Source: Gossypium raimondii (Eukaryota > Streptophyta > Magnoliopsida > Malvales > Malvaceae). Taken from it: a DNA stretch of 64,000 nt. Position 1 is the first letter of the stretch; each line of letters opens with the position of its first letter. The translations under genes were made by a program, and so were the position numbers. Below are positions 11,801-24,100 of this stretch, in pieces. Where the stretch lies: NCBI RefSeq assembly GCF_025698545.1, contig NC_068567.1, positions 7,440,001-7,504,000 of the forward strand, written 5' to 3'. The notes under the pieces were generated by a model that was not told the DNA's origin, searched no databases, and saw only the letters and a list, made by a program, of their open reading frames with translations.

Positions 11801-11934
11801 TACTCTTGATTATGGTTTTATCTAATGTAATCGCTTAAAGCTGTAAAAATTGCGTGAAGCACAATTTTCTATTATTTTGATTTGAAATTATTATTTTAAT
11901 AATTAAATAATGTAAACTACCAAAATAGTTATTT

Positions 11935-12685
11935 TTGTTTGCATCAGATTACATTTTAGTCACTTATATTTGAAACGTTATATTTTAGTTACTTACGTTA
12001 TCGTGTTGTAACATTTTAGTCACTGAGCCTTTAATTGTCATTAACAGTGTAATGGTAGGCTAACGTGGCACATTAAATCATTATTTCAAACAAAAAATTT
12101 AGATTAAATTCTACAATTGGTCCCTATTTTTTTATCATTTTGAGCAATTTAATTTTTTTTCTTTTATGTTCTTTTAAATTTCTTTTTTTTCTTTATTTTC
12201 CATTCTCTTCTGCTCCTCCCTCTGTTTTCCTCCCTTATTTATTTCTTTTAACGTAGTTTTTTATGTTTCTTGTTTCCTAAAACTAGTCCACAAGCTTGCC
12301 TCACTCAAAAAATAAATTGTTCAAAAAAAATAAAAGTATAGGGACTTTTTAATAAATAGCAAACATAGAAAAACTATGTTAAAAGAAATGGAGAAGGAAG
12401 AAGCAAAAGATAAAGAAAAATAAAGAAAAAAAGTTAAAAGAACATAAAAGAAAAAAATTAAATTACTTAAAATAAAAAAAATATGGATCGATTGTATAAA
12501 TTAACCTAAAATTTTTATTTGAAATGATGATTTAACGTGCCACGTCAGCTTACCGTTATACCATTAACGACAATTAATGGTTCAGTAATTAAAATGTTAC
12601 AACGCGATAATGTAAGTGACTAAAACGTAACATTTCAAACATAAATGACTAAAATATAACCTGAAGTTGTTTTAATTGATTGTTA
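11935..12685. mobile_element. Fold-back (long inverted-repeat) MITE-like element
   Basis: The two halves are reverse complements over about 300 bases each. Left-arm words near 11950-12090 (attttagtcactta, gttgtaacatttt, taacgtggcac) recur inverted near 12535-12660 (gtgccacgtcag, aaaatgttacaac, taagtgactaaaa). The pairing continues into the pyrimidine-rich left core (12130-12250), which faces a purine-rich right core (12385-12470), leaving a short loop near 12270-12370. No coding sequence. Exact ends and target duplication are unclear. The structure would form a very long hairpin RNA if transcribed. Confidence 0.8.
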
Positions 12686-12689
12686 ATCA

Positions 12690-14668
12690 AGAAAAATATT
12701 ATAAGAAAATATAAAAACGTCAACTCAAGTAATAATTTCAACATAAAAGAAAATCTAAATAATCCATTTTCAAGCCTACATTTATTTTAAGGTTGTGATA
12801 TTAGTTTCATAATAAAGCAAGTGTTTCAACAGTTAATTCTTGCAAATTTACTGTAGGGATGCTTTCCTGGAATTTATGCGTTTAATATAGACATTCTACT
12901 AAATCATAAAAATACTTTATGTTAGAATTTTTATATATTAACTTTTGTAATTCGAGTAAAAGTATGTTTAGTACTATTTTAAGAAGTATTTTAGAATAAA
13001 AGTATTTTTAAAACAAAAATATTCTTAAATAAGTATTTTTTAGAGAAAAGTGTTTTTACCAAATTAAAATTGACCTAATAGTACCTTTTCGAAAAATTAA
13101 AATTTTAACTTCTTCCAAAAATTTTTTTTCTCAAAACACTTTTGAAAAATCACAACTAAAATAAACCTAATAGAAAATTTATTATTTTATGAATGAAATT
13201 GTAATCATTAAACTTAACTTCAACACATACATTACGAGATGAAATTCAGGATGTACAAAATCTGACTTGTTCGTAGTGAAAATACTCGGAAATATATCAC
13301 GGAGACAAAAACAAAAGTGTGAGAAATAGTATATCATATTAGAAGAAAAAACATGAAAGTTAAAAACAAAAAACAATATGATAATGCTATCTTTAAATAA
13401 TGGAAAAGAAAAATACATTCAATTCATTAAAATGGAAGTAAAATTCTGAAAGAAAAAAATACTAATAAAAATAAGATGAGACATTATGTAATAAGAGTAC
13501 AATGTATTTATAAAGTTAACAAATATTTTAAGTTGAAAAAGGTTAAAGTACAATATATTTATAAAGTTATTTTTATGTATAATTAAGATTTGTAGTTAAT
13601 ATAATATAATTTTGTATATTTAATTTTAAGATTTTTTAAAATTCATTAGGAGATCAACATCTATAACACCATACTTAGCGCAAACAAATTGTGTTGACAA
13701 GAAATAGTTTATAAGCAAAGCTTAGATCAATTTGCTCATAGAACTTATGAGGACAATGTTATTGTACAAAAATGAATGGAACTATGGTAAAGCTTATAGG
13801 TGTTCATGGACAATGTTATGGTATGGGGCTAAATTCATGCAAAATATCTTTACATTTTTTATTTAATTTCAATTCAATTCAAAATATGATTTTTTTATCG
13901 CATCTAAGTTTACCTTATACCTTATAAAGAATTCAGGTTCGGTTTTTATTGCCCATATTTTTTTCAAAACTAAATGATTGTCTAAAAATACAATTAAATA
14001 CTTTGAGACCCACCTCCACTATATGACCATTTAAATTTGTTATTTTCTTTTACGATAATGTTTATCTTTGAAACTAATCAATCTACTTTGCTTCAGATAT
14101 GCATTACTTTCATTCATTCTAAAAGATTGTTCTACCGAACTTCAATTCAAATCAAAATATTAGTTGATATATAACACTTGGTTATTCTCATCGGTCAATA
14201 AATGTATTTTAGAGTTAACTTGCAATAAAATAAATTATCTTTTGAACTTCTAGTTCAAATTACTTTTTACGATGATCTAGATAATAATAATTCATTCTAA
14301 ATAATTATTTTATCCAACTTTTATTTCTCTCATTGAATAATAAAAGAGACTCATAACTAATGTATATTCTCAACTTTGTTTGAATACTCATTTAGTGCAT
14401 TGTGATAGAGCAAATTGAACATACATTGCATGCTCAAAATTCTAAAATAGTTGTATTTGGCTCCTGACCAAAAGTCAATAATAATAGAGAGTATTTATCA
14501 AAACCTATTAACATGCATACAAGTGTCAATTCATATAAAATATCATATCCTTGTACATATATAAAAAAAAAGTTATTCTAAAAAATATGATTTAGTTACT
14601 AACTAAAGGTATTTAAATATTAATTATGCTAAACCATTTTATATGTATAAACAATAGGCTTTTGCTAT
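12690..14668. other. AT-rich intergenic DNA
   Basis: No gene is supported. Bases 12960-13170 contain words such as 'aaaagtatttttaaaa' and 'aaaacacttttgaaaaa' on both strands and may be an old MITE remnant. The rest is AT-rich, single-copy-looking sequence up to the CACTA element. Confidence 0.6.
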
Positions 14669-14895
14669 CACCACAGGAATTTAAGGTTTTAGCGGCGTTT
14701 TTAGTGGCGTTTGGAAGGAAAATGCCACAAATATTATACATTAGTGGCGCTAACGAAAAACGCGCAATAGGTAAATCATTAGCGGCGTTTATGAGAAAAA
14801 CGTCGCAAAAGGTCAAGCATTGGTGGCGTTTATGAGAAAAAAAGCTACAAAAGGTCAAGCACTAACGGCGCTAGGAGAAAAACGCCGCAAAGTAT
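14669..14895. repeat. CACTA left terminus and subterminal repeats
   Basis: After the terminal motif come about five units of 'agcggcgtttatgagaaaaacgtcgcaaaaggtcaagcatt' type, 40-50 bases each. Each carries a GGCG...CGCC/CGTCGC inverted pair. In En/Spm elements, subterminal repeats are the binding sites of the TnpA protein. The units match those at the right end in type. Confidence 0.85.
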
Positions 14896-17223
14896 AATTT
14901 TATTTTAAACGAAACAGTGCCGTTTTGCTATGCTCAGTTTTATCCCCAACTCATCCCCGAAATCCCTTATTTTTTTCTATGGATCTAATTGCCAAGTTTA
15001 GGTATCAAAGTTAAAAAAGAAAAAAAGGAAAAAAAAAGAGTAAAGATACCAAAGCAGACCTAATTGCCAAGTTCAGGAGCCAAGAATTATATTACCCTTT
15101 TAAAATTTTTGGAAACTTTGAGTTATTCAGAGTTCAATACATTTCTAGTTCAAACTATTTCGAAATTTGCCAATTGGGTTGTAGAATTTTAAAAAAAATT
15201 ATCATTCTAAATTTGAGTAAGTTGAATTTAAGCAATTGACATTTTATCATAAATTAAATTGAATTAAATTAAATTTCAAAATTTTCAAATTTAATTAAAA
15301 TTGAAAGGTGTAGTCAGATTGCCAATAATTCTTCAACTTTTTAGATTTATTCTTCTTTTGTTTTTTATTTTTCATTATTATTGTTGTTTTGTGCCTTATT
15401 TTACCTGTTTACTAGGGAAGAGTTCAATCATCTCTTAATGAAGACAAACGGGGCTGTCTGCCCCTTCCCTAGGGTTCAATAATTAATATATGATATTTGG
15501 CTATTAATATATTTTCCTTCTAAAAAATAATTAAGACCTTCGGTCATCTAAATAAACAAGAACTAAACAATCTTTCTCTCCTCTCATGACCCACACCACA
15601 TGTCATCTATTGTTTCAAATATCCAAAATCGACATTGAATCGCTCTAATCTGAAACAATCTGACTCTGCTAGCAATAATCGAATTTTCTAACCTCCTCCG
15701 TCACTATATCGATGGACCTCAATTGACTTGAAGAGTGGATTGTCCCTCCTCTTCCACCAGCCTGTAAATCGCCATCAGGCCATCCTTCACCCACCAAACA
15801 TCACATTTTCGGCAAAACCCCTCTTTGGGGTGAGCAACCTGATTGCCCTCTCTTGATATGTTAAAATTTGCATATCGTAAAATTCAATACAATCTGTTTC
15901 GCTTCCTATATGTGGTTACTAATTTTCGATTGATCAATGCATGTCGTTCGGAGCTTTGTTATAACCACCAAGGAATCCCCTCAACCTCTACTGCCCAAAA
16001 TCCCAACTCCTGTGCGAATCTCAAGAATTTCTTTTTAAATAAATAAGATAAATTATTTGCATTTTGTTAATTTGGTCAATTTGAAAGATTTAATTGTATA
16101 CGTTAAGAATTGAATAAATCGACTTAATAAGAAAATTAAATAAATTGCACAAATTATAATGCCAAAATCGAATGAACCGATTCGTTTAACTGAGAATATT
16201 GAGTTTTTTAAAATACTCGATATTAAGTATTTATTTTATTTTAAGTTTAGGTATGTAAATGAATTTTGAATTTAATAATTAAATTTTACTCGATTTTAGT
16301 GGCGTTTGGACAGAAAACACCACAAATATATACAACTAGTGGCGTTTTGTCCATAAACGCCGCAAATTTATCGATACCCAACAATGGCTGATATCATCTC
16401 CCCCGATTCCCTTTTCTTTCTCAATCTATTCTTTTCTTGACTAAAATGTACAAACCTTGTTCTTCTATTTTATACCCCAAAATTATAATTATTACTTTCC
16501 CCATCCATATTCTTTGATTTCTCGAAACCCTAAACACCCATTGTGCCCCCTTTCCTAATAGGCTGTAACCGACGCTTAGCCAGTTTATCGAGCAACCGAC
16601 TCCTGAGCAAGTATGTGAGGCTTTTCATGTTTTTTGTTTGGGTTTGTTAAAATTTACTTGTATCATGTATATCGTGTTAAATTTTAGAAATTCTTTTAGC
16701 TTCAATCCGCATTGTCTTTGGTTGGTTCTGCTTCCTTTATTTCTTTCTTTTTAATTTCCTTATTGGTTTTTTATTTGTGTGTTTTTCTTTTATCTCTAGA
16801 CCTACTGTAATTTATTTTCTATTTTCTTCTGAATTCTTCTGAATTCTTCTAAATTTGTGTGAAAGGTAAACGATTTCCTATATATATATTAACAAAATAC
16901 GAATTTAGAAAATATTAATCTACCCTAAATATATATTTTTTGTTTTGGAAGAATTTATGTGAAAGGTAAACGATTTCCTATATGAGTTGAAGTCTAAAGA
17001 CTAATTGGCATGCCCTGCAACTTGAATTTTGGTGAGGGATGGACCAAGAACCAATTTTGATTTCTAATGTATTTATATCTAGTACCTAGGCATTCCAAGA
17101 ACCAATTCAATTGGGAGGGTTTTCAACTCTGGTTCAAATATCAATAACAATCTGCCCAATTCTGAAGAGGCAATTTGTAGAGGAGAATATACACTCATAA
17201 GGAGCCTGATTCGGGTCCTAGAG

Positions 17224-17301
17224 GTATTTAATGTTGCTACTTGTTCTTGGTTGATTCTTTAAGTGTTTAATGTTGCTACTTGTTCTTGGTTGATTCTTTA
17301 A
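17224..17301. repeat. 39-bp tandem duplication
   Basis: Two head-to-tail copies (17224-17262 and 17263-17301) of a segment containing 'tttaatgttgctacttg' and 'ttcttggttgattcttt' differ at a single base near the start. The second copy ends at the left target duplication of the adjacent hAT-type MITE. Confidence 0.9.
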
Positions 17302-17304
17302 CAA

Positions 17305-17724
17305 TAGAGGTGCTCATGGGCTGGGCAGCCTGATCCGGCCCGATAGCCCGCCCGAAATATGGGTTTAGGCAAAAAAAGAGGCCTGTTTAGAAAAAAGGGT
17401 GGGCCTCGGGCATCACTTTTTTGGCCCGAGCCCGGCCCGGCTAGCCCGAATATAATAAATAAATTTATTTTTTTATTTTTTTATTTTAAAATATTTTTAA
17501 ATACTTTTTTTTATTTTTTATTTTTAAAATAAATTTTTGGTGTTTATTAAAAAAATGGGTCGGGTCGGGTCGGGCCGGGCTCGGGCTTAGAAATTTTTCT
17601 CGGGCTGAGCCTGGACAAAATTTTAGGTCCATATTTCGGGCAGGGCCGGTCCCGGGCCTAGGACGCGGGCTAAAATTTTTTTCTGGACCCAGCCCGAACC
17701 CGGCCCAGCCAATGAGCACCTCTA
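17305..17724. mobile_element. hAT-type MITE, GC-rich 'CCCGGCCC' family, copy 1
   Basis: The 420-bp element has terminal inverted repeats TAGAGGTGCTCAT / ATGAGCACCTCTA and a perfect 8-bp target duplication, tttaacaa, at 17297-17304 and 17725-17732. The interior is rich in 'ggcccggccc' and 'cgggctcgggc' words with an AT-rich centre. An 8-bp duplication and termini of this type indicate hAT transposase mobilisation. A related copy lies at 53488-53914. Confidence 0.93.
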
Positions 17725-18583
17725 TTTAACAATCTGTTAGTTTTTTTTCTTATAAATAGTGACATTCCCTTAATGTGGTGTTGAAGGGAAAAGACAAATG
17801 GACAAGGTCATTGACAAATATGCTTCTATGTAGGTAGATGTGCAACCTTTATGGTTTTTAAGAATCCATTCATTCAGGTTTAGCTTCCAAGTTTCTGCTC
17901 TAAAGCTTAATGAAAATCTTAATTTGAGATAAAATTTCTATTGAGCAGGCAATTGCCATAATATAGTTTTTGTTACAAGGTTTTATGTTTGTGATCTGCA
18001 AGGCATTTAGTTTTATAATAGGTAAATGCAACTCATGATGTTTTTGCTTTAACTGCAAGCATAAAACCTCAGAGAAGCAATGGTGTTTACTCCATATCAG
18101 TGTAGATAATCATTTTTCCCTGCTGACTAAAGGTAGTACAGCTGAGTTATTGAGCTCCAAATTTTCTATTTCTTTCTCTTTTTTGGTTAAACCGAATTAA
18201 GCAGGCCAAAAGTAAACGTAATAGCAGCGAATTTGACCCTTATATTTAAAATTGTTGCTTTCTCTTCGCTTGGCTTTTATGTGTTCTGTAAGCTAATGAT
18301 ATCTACTTAACGATGTCTATTGTATTAAGATATTGGATATTTGATGCTTGAAAATATTGCAATATGCTAAATACAACACATTTTCTCTAGTAGATACTTT
18401 GAGAATGGAGTTGAATTTCAATAGGCTGTTTAGTTGTAAACCTTTTTACATGCTTTGCCATTTCATGAAATTATAAAAAAGGATATTGTTTGGCTCATCT
18501 CTGTATAGATGATCCTTTTTTTTTGTCCATGAATTTAATTCTTTCCCTTACATATCATCTGACCCTGTACAATGTTTTTGCAG

Positions 18584-18715
18584 TCAACTGCATCAGAAAG
18601 TAGCCTTTTCAATCATTTGATAAACTGCTGGGAATTCAATCCTGGAGCAGTCCCAGGAACTTACAGCCTTTACTTCCTTGTGGACTTTAAGTTCTAGTCA
18701 CCACTCTATCGGCAA
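18584..18715 (+). pseudogene. Captured exon resembling COQ10 (coenzyme Q-binding START-like protein), with one stop
   Basis: A 132-base (44-codon) segment is bounded by a consensus acceptor (tttttgcag) and donor (gtaatg). It translates with one in-frame TAG (18695-18697, codon 38). Readable pieces are ASESSLFNHLINCWEFNPG, VPGTYSLYFLVDFKF and, after the stop, SPLYRQ. From memory of the family this resembles the C-terminal half of plant COQ10-like polyketide cyclase/START proteins, which bind coenzyme Q in mitochondria. No other COQ10 exon was recognised nearby, although the surrounding DNA is intron-like. It sits within the CACTA element between its left end and TNP2, so host-gene capture is the simplest reading. 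Family assignment needs a search. Confidence 0.6.
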
Positions 18716-20703
18716 GTAATGTCCCAATAGGCCTTTGTAGGATTGCTCTATTGACAAAATTACGGACTTACCAAAGATAAAAGAATATCTATTATTAACT
18801 ATTATCTCTTACAACCCTGAAGTTATATATATTATCAAATTAGTTTATTCTATTTGAACTTGTAATTTTGCTATTTATACACTTTTATTTTTCATTTATT
18901 TTATTATTTTTGCTGTTATGGAGTTTCTTTTTTATTCTTCTTGTAGCATCTCAAAAGTTTTGGGTGTGCTTTGCTCACCACATCACTAGTTGCTGGAATC
19001 GACTCTACCATCCAATTTACTATTTCTAAGAGGTATGTATATTTAATTTGCTAAATTTAAATTGCACATAATATTATTAAATTATTATCCCTTGCTTCCA
19101 ATAATAATTTAGCTACTTAAAGTTATGTTTCTCTCCATTGCAACTGTTATTGTATATTTTATGTGCAAAAAAGCATGAGAGTGCCTTATGTTTGTATGTT
19201 AGTTAAGCAGATTATAGATAGAACCTGACAAATTTCATTTTGTGAAGTCTCTAATAGTGATTTCATCAAAATATCCAGAGTTTGATTGCTACTTTTCAAG
19301 TTAAAATGAAGATGCATACATGTGATTGTTCGCTCTTCAAAACTTGGAACCAGAAAATAAAGTAAACTGACTTTATTAATTCTTCCTTATAAAAACTTTA
19401 AAGGCATTTTCCATATATAGACTGATTGGTTTTGACTTTATTCCTGTAATTGAATAGTGTTTTATATGCAAGTTGAAGGTGGACTTTCTATGTTCATCTT
19501 GCTCAAAAGCTGCCCGAGTCTGCCTGCAGTAGGATCAACTAATTAGTTAATAAACAACTACACCTAGTTTTGTAATCGTCTACTTGCATACTTGCATATA
19601 CTTAATAATAATCATAAATAACTTTTATACATAGTTATTATTTTTACATTACATTTCTTCATTGTTTTTTCTTTATTACATCTCAAATAATCTGTTGATG
19701 GTAATGCTCATAGAAAAAGACACTCAACTAGATTAAATTCAAAACCAGAAGAATTTAACATGTCAAATGTGTAGAAAAAAAGAGACTAAATTCAAATAGC
19801 TATTTATATATTTCAGATTTGACTATTATATATGTATCGAAATTATGCATTTTATTTTCTCATTTTCTTCAAATGATAATAAAAATTAGCCCTGTTTTGC
19901 TTACTAATATATTTAATATAACTATTTAAAAAGTTAATTTTTTAAAATTGTTTAATAACACGAATTGAAATGAAAAGAGAATATTCATTAGCAGCCTAAA
20001 TTGATCAATTTAAATAATCAATGTTGATATTTCACATGGGAATGGATATTCAAATCTTATATTGTACATGGTTATGATTTAAGTCCTTATTTCATTTAAG
20101 TAACTTCATTATAATATCTTATTTTATTGATATCTTTATATTTAATCCAATTTTTATTATTTATTTTAGTTTTGATTCTAAATTTTCATTTTATTTTAAA
20201 ATTTAAGATAACTTGAGTTCTAACTTTTGGATTTTAATTGTGTTATTAATTTATTATTTTAAATTCTAAATTTAAATTGTTAATTTTTATATTTAATTTT
20301 AAAGTTAAAATTTTATAGAAATTTTAATTTAAATAATATTTTTATTTATCCTTAAAAGTATATAGTTTAAAGTTCAAATTTCAAAATAAAACATAATATA
20401 ATATTTATCATAGAAATAAATATTATTTAATTAAAACAAATTTTAAAGGAAAATAATATTTATCTTAATGTTAAAATTATTTTAATATTTTCATAAATAT
20501 TATCATAAAATAATATTTATCTTAATATTTACTTTATTAACATATAATTATTAATTTATTAATTTTTGTCTTTTAAGTATAGTAAACACAAAGGTGATAA
20601 AAAACACAAATTTATAAATTAAAAGAGTATAATTAAAAGATTAAAATTTAAAGTTAAAATTTAAAGATGATAATCATAACTTACATAAACATTTAAAGAA
20701 TAA

Positions 20704-20899
20704 AAAAACTTTGGATCATAACGTACATAACTTACATAACGTACATGATACATAAATATATACCATATCATAACTTACTTCACTTACATAACTTACATAA
20801 TTCATAAATATATATCATATCATAACTTACATAACTTACATAACTTACATTATACATAAATATATATCATATCATAACTTACATAAAACTTTGGATCAA
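20704..20899. repeat. AT-rich minisatellite ('cataacttacataacttacata')
   Basis: About three diverged units of 60-70 bases are built from 'cataacttacataa' words and 'tacataaatatatatcatat'. The block is flanked by copies of 'aaaactttggatca'. It lies about 220 bases upstream of the TNP2 start region. Confidence 0.8.
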
Positions 20900-21123
20900 A
20901 ATATATAAAAATCATAGAAATTTGGACAACACTATTGTTTTTCCCTACTCTTAATTATACTTATAAATAAACAACTTACCGAATTAGTTTACACCCATTA
21001 GATACTTGATACTTGATAATTGATATGTATTATCTATTTTAGTACAATGAGATGATTTAAATCAATTTAGAACACTTAAGTAACCGTAATTTATTGTCAA
21101 CTTTAGACTTCAAGAACTACGAA

Positions 21124-24100
21124 ATGGATAAGAGTTGGATGAATTTGTCAAGGGTAAGTAACAACTATCAAAATGGAGTAAAAACTTTTCTAAATTTTGC
21201 ATTTCAAAATGCAAGCCAAGAGAATATGATTCTTTTCCCGTGTAAGAAGTGTGGCAACATCAATTGGCATATTCGTGAAGTTGTCTACGAACATCTAATT
21301 GTTGATGGCTTTATTTGGGGGTATAAAAAATGGATTTTTCATAGAGAGTGTACACCTCGTAGAACCTCTTCAACGATTAATCCAGCTTATCCTCATAATG
21401 GTTACCATCAGTCTGTTAGAGAAGATGACATGGAAGGTATGTTGCGGGATGCATTTAATATGCGTAGTCATGGTTTGCAATTGTTTCCACCTGAAATTAT
21501 TGCATCCGATGGTTGTGATATTGGTGGAAATGTTTTTACCAAAATGGGAAGAAGTGTACCTGATGAAGAGCCAAATGAAGAAGCAGCGGAGTTCTACAAG
21601 TTACTTAATGGAATGAATGAAGAACTTTATGTGGGATCGAAATTTTCAAAATTGTCATTCTGCATTCGTCTTTTTCACTTAAAATGTTTGGGAGGGTGAA
21701 CTAAAAACTCTTTTACACTACTATTAGAGTTTTTGAGAGATATGTTTCCATTTGCAAAAATCCCTCATTCATGCAAAGATATGAAGAAACTGATAAAAGA
21801 TTTAGGCCTTAGGTACGACAAAATTCATAGTTGCCCAAATGACAGCATGTTCTATTGGGGTGATCGAAAAAATCAACAGTCTTGTCATGTTTATGGTAAA
21901 TCTCGTTGGATGAATAGGAATACAGAAGATGTGAATGAGGATGAAGGTGAGGCACAGTCAAGAAAGAAGACAATAAAGATTTTGCGATATTTTCCACTAA
22001 ACCAAGGCTTTAAAGGTTTTTCATGTCATCAAAGATAGCCGAGTCTATGAGGTGGCATCGTGATCAACGAATCGATGATGGATTATTAAGGCATCCTGCG
22101 GATTCTTTAGCTTGGAAATTATTTGACAGTAAATTTCCAAGCTTTGCAAGTGATCCTCGGAATGTGAGGCTTGGGCTAGCATCTGATGGATTTAATCCGT
22201 TTAAAATCATGAGTACTTCGTACAGTACTTGGTCTATAGTGATTGTTCCTTACAATTTGCCTCCATGGGTTCGCATGAAGCAATCTTCTTTTATCTTATT
22301 TATGATTATCCCTGGAGAGAAAAGTCCCGGAAGTGATGTTGACATTTATATGCAGCCACTTATTGAAGAGTTGAAATAGTTATGGGCAGGTGTTGAAACA
22401 TATGATGTCTTGAGAAAGGAGAAATTTTATTTACGTGCATCTTTGTTATGGACTATTAATGATTTCCCGGCTTATGCCAATTTATCTAGTTGGAGTACCA
22501 AAGGATGTTATGCTTGTCCTTGTTGTGCGGCGCAAACATGTAGGGGTGTGCATTCGGTTAACCGACCCGAAATAGCTATAACCGAATTAACCGACCTTCT
22601 AAAATTTTTAACCGTTAACCGAACTGAATTTTTTTAAAAAAATTAACCAAACCGAAATTTTTTCAGTTAATTAGGTCGGTTAACTGAATTAACCGAAAGT
22701 TGTATGGTTTTTATTTTTGGTTAACAATTAACCGAATTAACCGAATTACCCGAATTATCCGAATTGAATCACTACATAATTAAAAATATGACATAAGTCT
22801 TTGAATCACTACATAATTAAAAACATTACATAATTCTTGAAATTAACATATAGTTGAAATGTAAGTATTTAATATTCTCCATTTATATCCATTTCTTCTA
22901 TTCAAAAATCTCCATTTGCATTAAACCTAAAAAAAAAATATGTGTAATTGGGTAGATACTTAAGAGTTAGACTTTAGTTTTATTTTTATTGGGTTGGTAT
23001 TGGGTAGACTTTAGTTTTAGTTTTATTTGGTTGGGTAATTGGGTAGACTTTAGTTTTAGTTTTATTGAGTTGTGTTGGATAATTTTATTTATTAATTTTT
23101 TTGGTTAACCGAAAAAATTCGATTAATCGACCGGTTTCGAACTGAATTAACTGTTAACCAAAAAATCGTAAAAAGATTAACCGACCCCCGACCGAAAAAA
23201 TTCGGTTAACCGACCGATTAACCGAATTCAGTCAGTTAACCGAATTTTTTCGGTTTTACCCGAATTATGCACATCCCTACAAACATGTTTGAAGTGGTTA
23301 TATAATGGGAAAAAGTTCTCTTATAAGGGGCATTGTCGGTGGTTAGATGGAAATCATAGATTTAAATTTCAGAGGACTCTATTTGATGGTACTGAAGAGT
23401 TCAGAGAAGCTCCTGAGCAGACTATTGGATCTGAAACCTTGTTCATGTTAAAAGATATTAATTTTAGTTATGGGAAGATGAATCAACCACCCAACACACA
23501 AATAAAGAGAAGACTGAGGAAGGCATATGTTGGCGATGTTGACCGGCAGATTGGTGATGAATCTGATGAAGAAGATGATCCTAATGAGGCGGACTTGTGG
23601 AAAAAAAGAAGTATTTTTTTAGTTGCCTTATTGGGAGCATCACATTTTGACACAATCTTGATGTCATGCATATTGAAAAGAATGTTTGCGAGAACATTAT
23701 TGGGACAATTCTAAATATCGATAGAAAATCGAAAGACAATCTTCAGAGTCAACTTGATCTAGTTGACATGGGAATTCGACATGATCTTCATCCCCAATTA
23801 CTTCCAAATGGAAAATTTTAGTTGCCGTCTTCTATTTTTGCAATGTCAAAGAAAGAAAAAGAAGTGTTCTGCACGGTATTAAAGGATATAAAGGTCCCAG
23901 ACATGTATGCATCAAATATATCTCGATATGTGAGTCTTAAAGATCGAAGACTATATTCCCTAAAATCACATAATTATCAAATATTGATGAAAGATTTACT
24001 ACCAGTTGCTTTATGGTGTTGTATGTCAAAAAAGGTGACATCTTGTATAATTGAACTATCTAATATAACGAAAGCTATTGTGGCAAAGTTTTGATTGTTG

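Larger units (their letters stand above)
7023..11875 (+). mobile_element. Decayed L1-type LINE (LINE A), 5' part separated by gypsy insertion
   Basis: From left to right: ORF1 C-terminal linker, apurinic-type endonuclease, reverse transcriptase, zf-RVT-like region and RNase H, the order of plant L1-clade LINEs. The left boundary is the end of the gypsy LTR, which falls within ORF1 coding sequence, so the rest of ORF1 should lie beyond the gypsy element. The 3' end is diffuse near 11860-11880; no clear poly(A) or target-site duplication is seen. Many stops and frame changes make it old. It differs clearly from LINE B and LINE C in this window, which resemble each other. Confidence 0.85.
14896..21123 (+). 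other. CACTA left interior: leader/intron-like DNA with extra subterminal units, no intact gene
   Basis: Bases 16290-16375 contain two more 'tagtggcgttt...aacgccgcaaa' units, separated from the terminal array by about 1.4 kb of unrelated sequence (14896-16290) that could be a later insertion. Bases 16385-16620 look like a plant 5' leader (C/T-rich, 'aaaccctaaac', then 'gagcaagtatgtgagg'). A short direct duplication of 'gtgaaaggtaaacgatttc' lies at about 16860 and 16960. Bases 17060-17223 are open in one frame and end before a gt, so they could be a second captured exon, but I do not recognise it. From 19040 to 20690 I see only AT-rich DNA. Confidence 0.55.
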
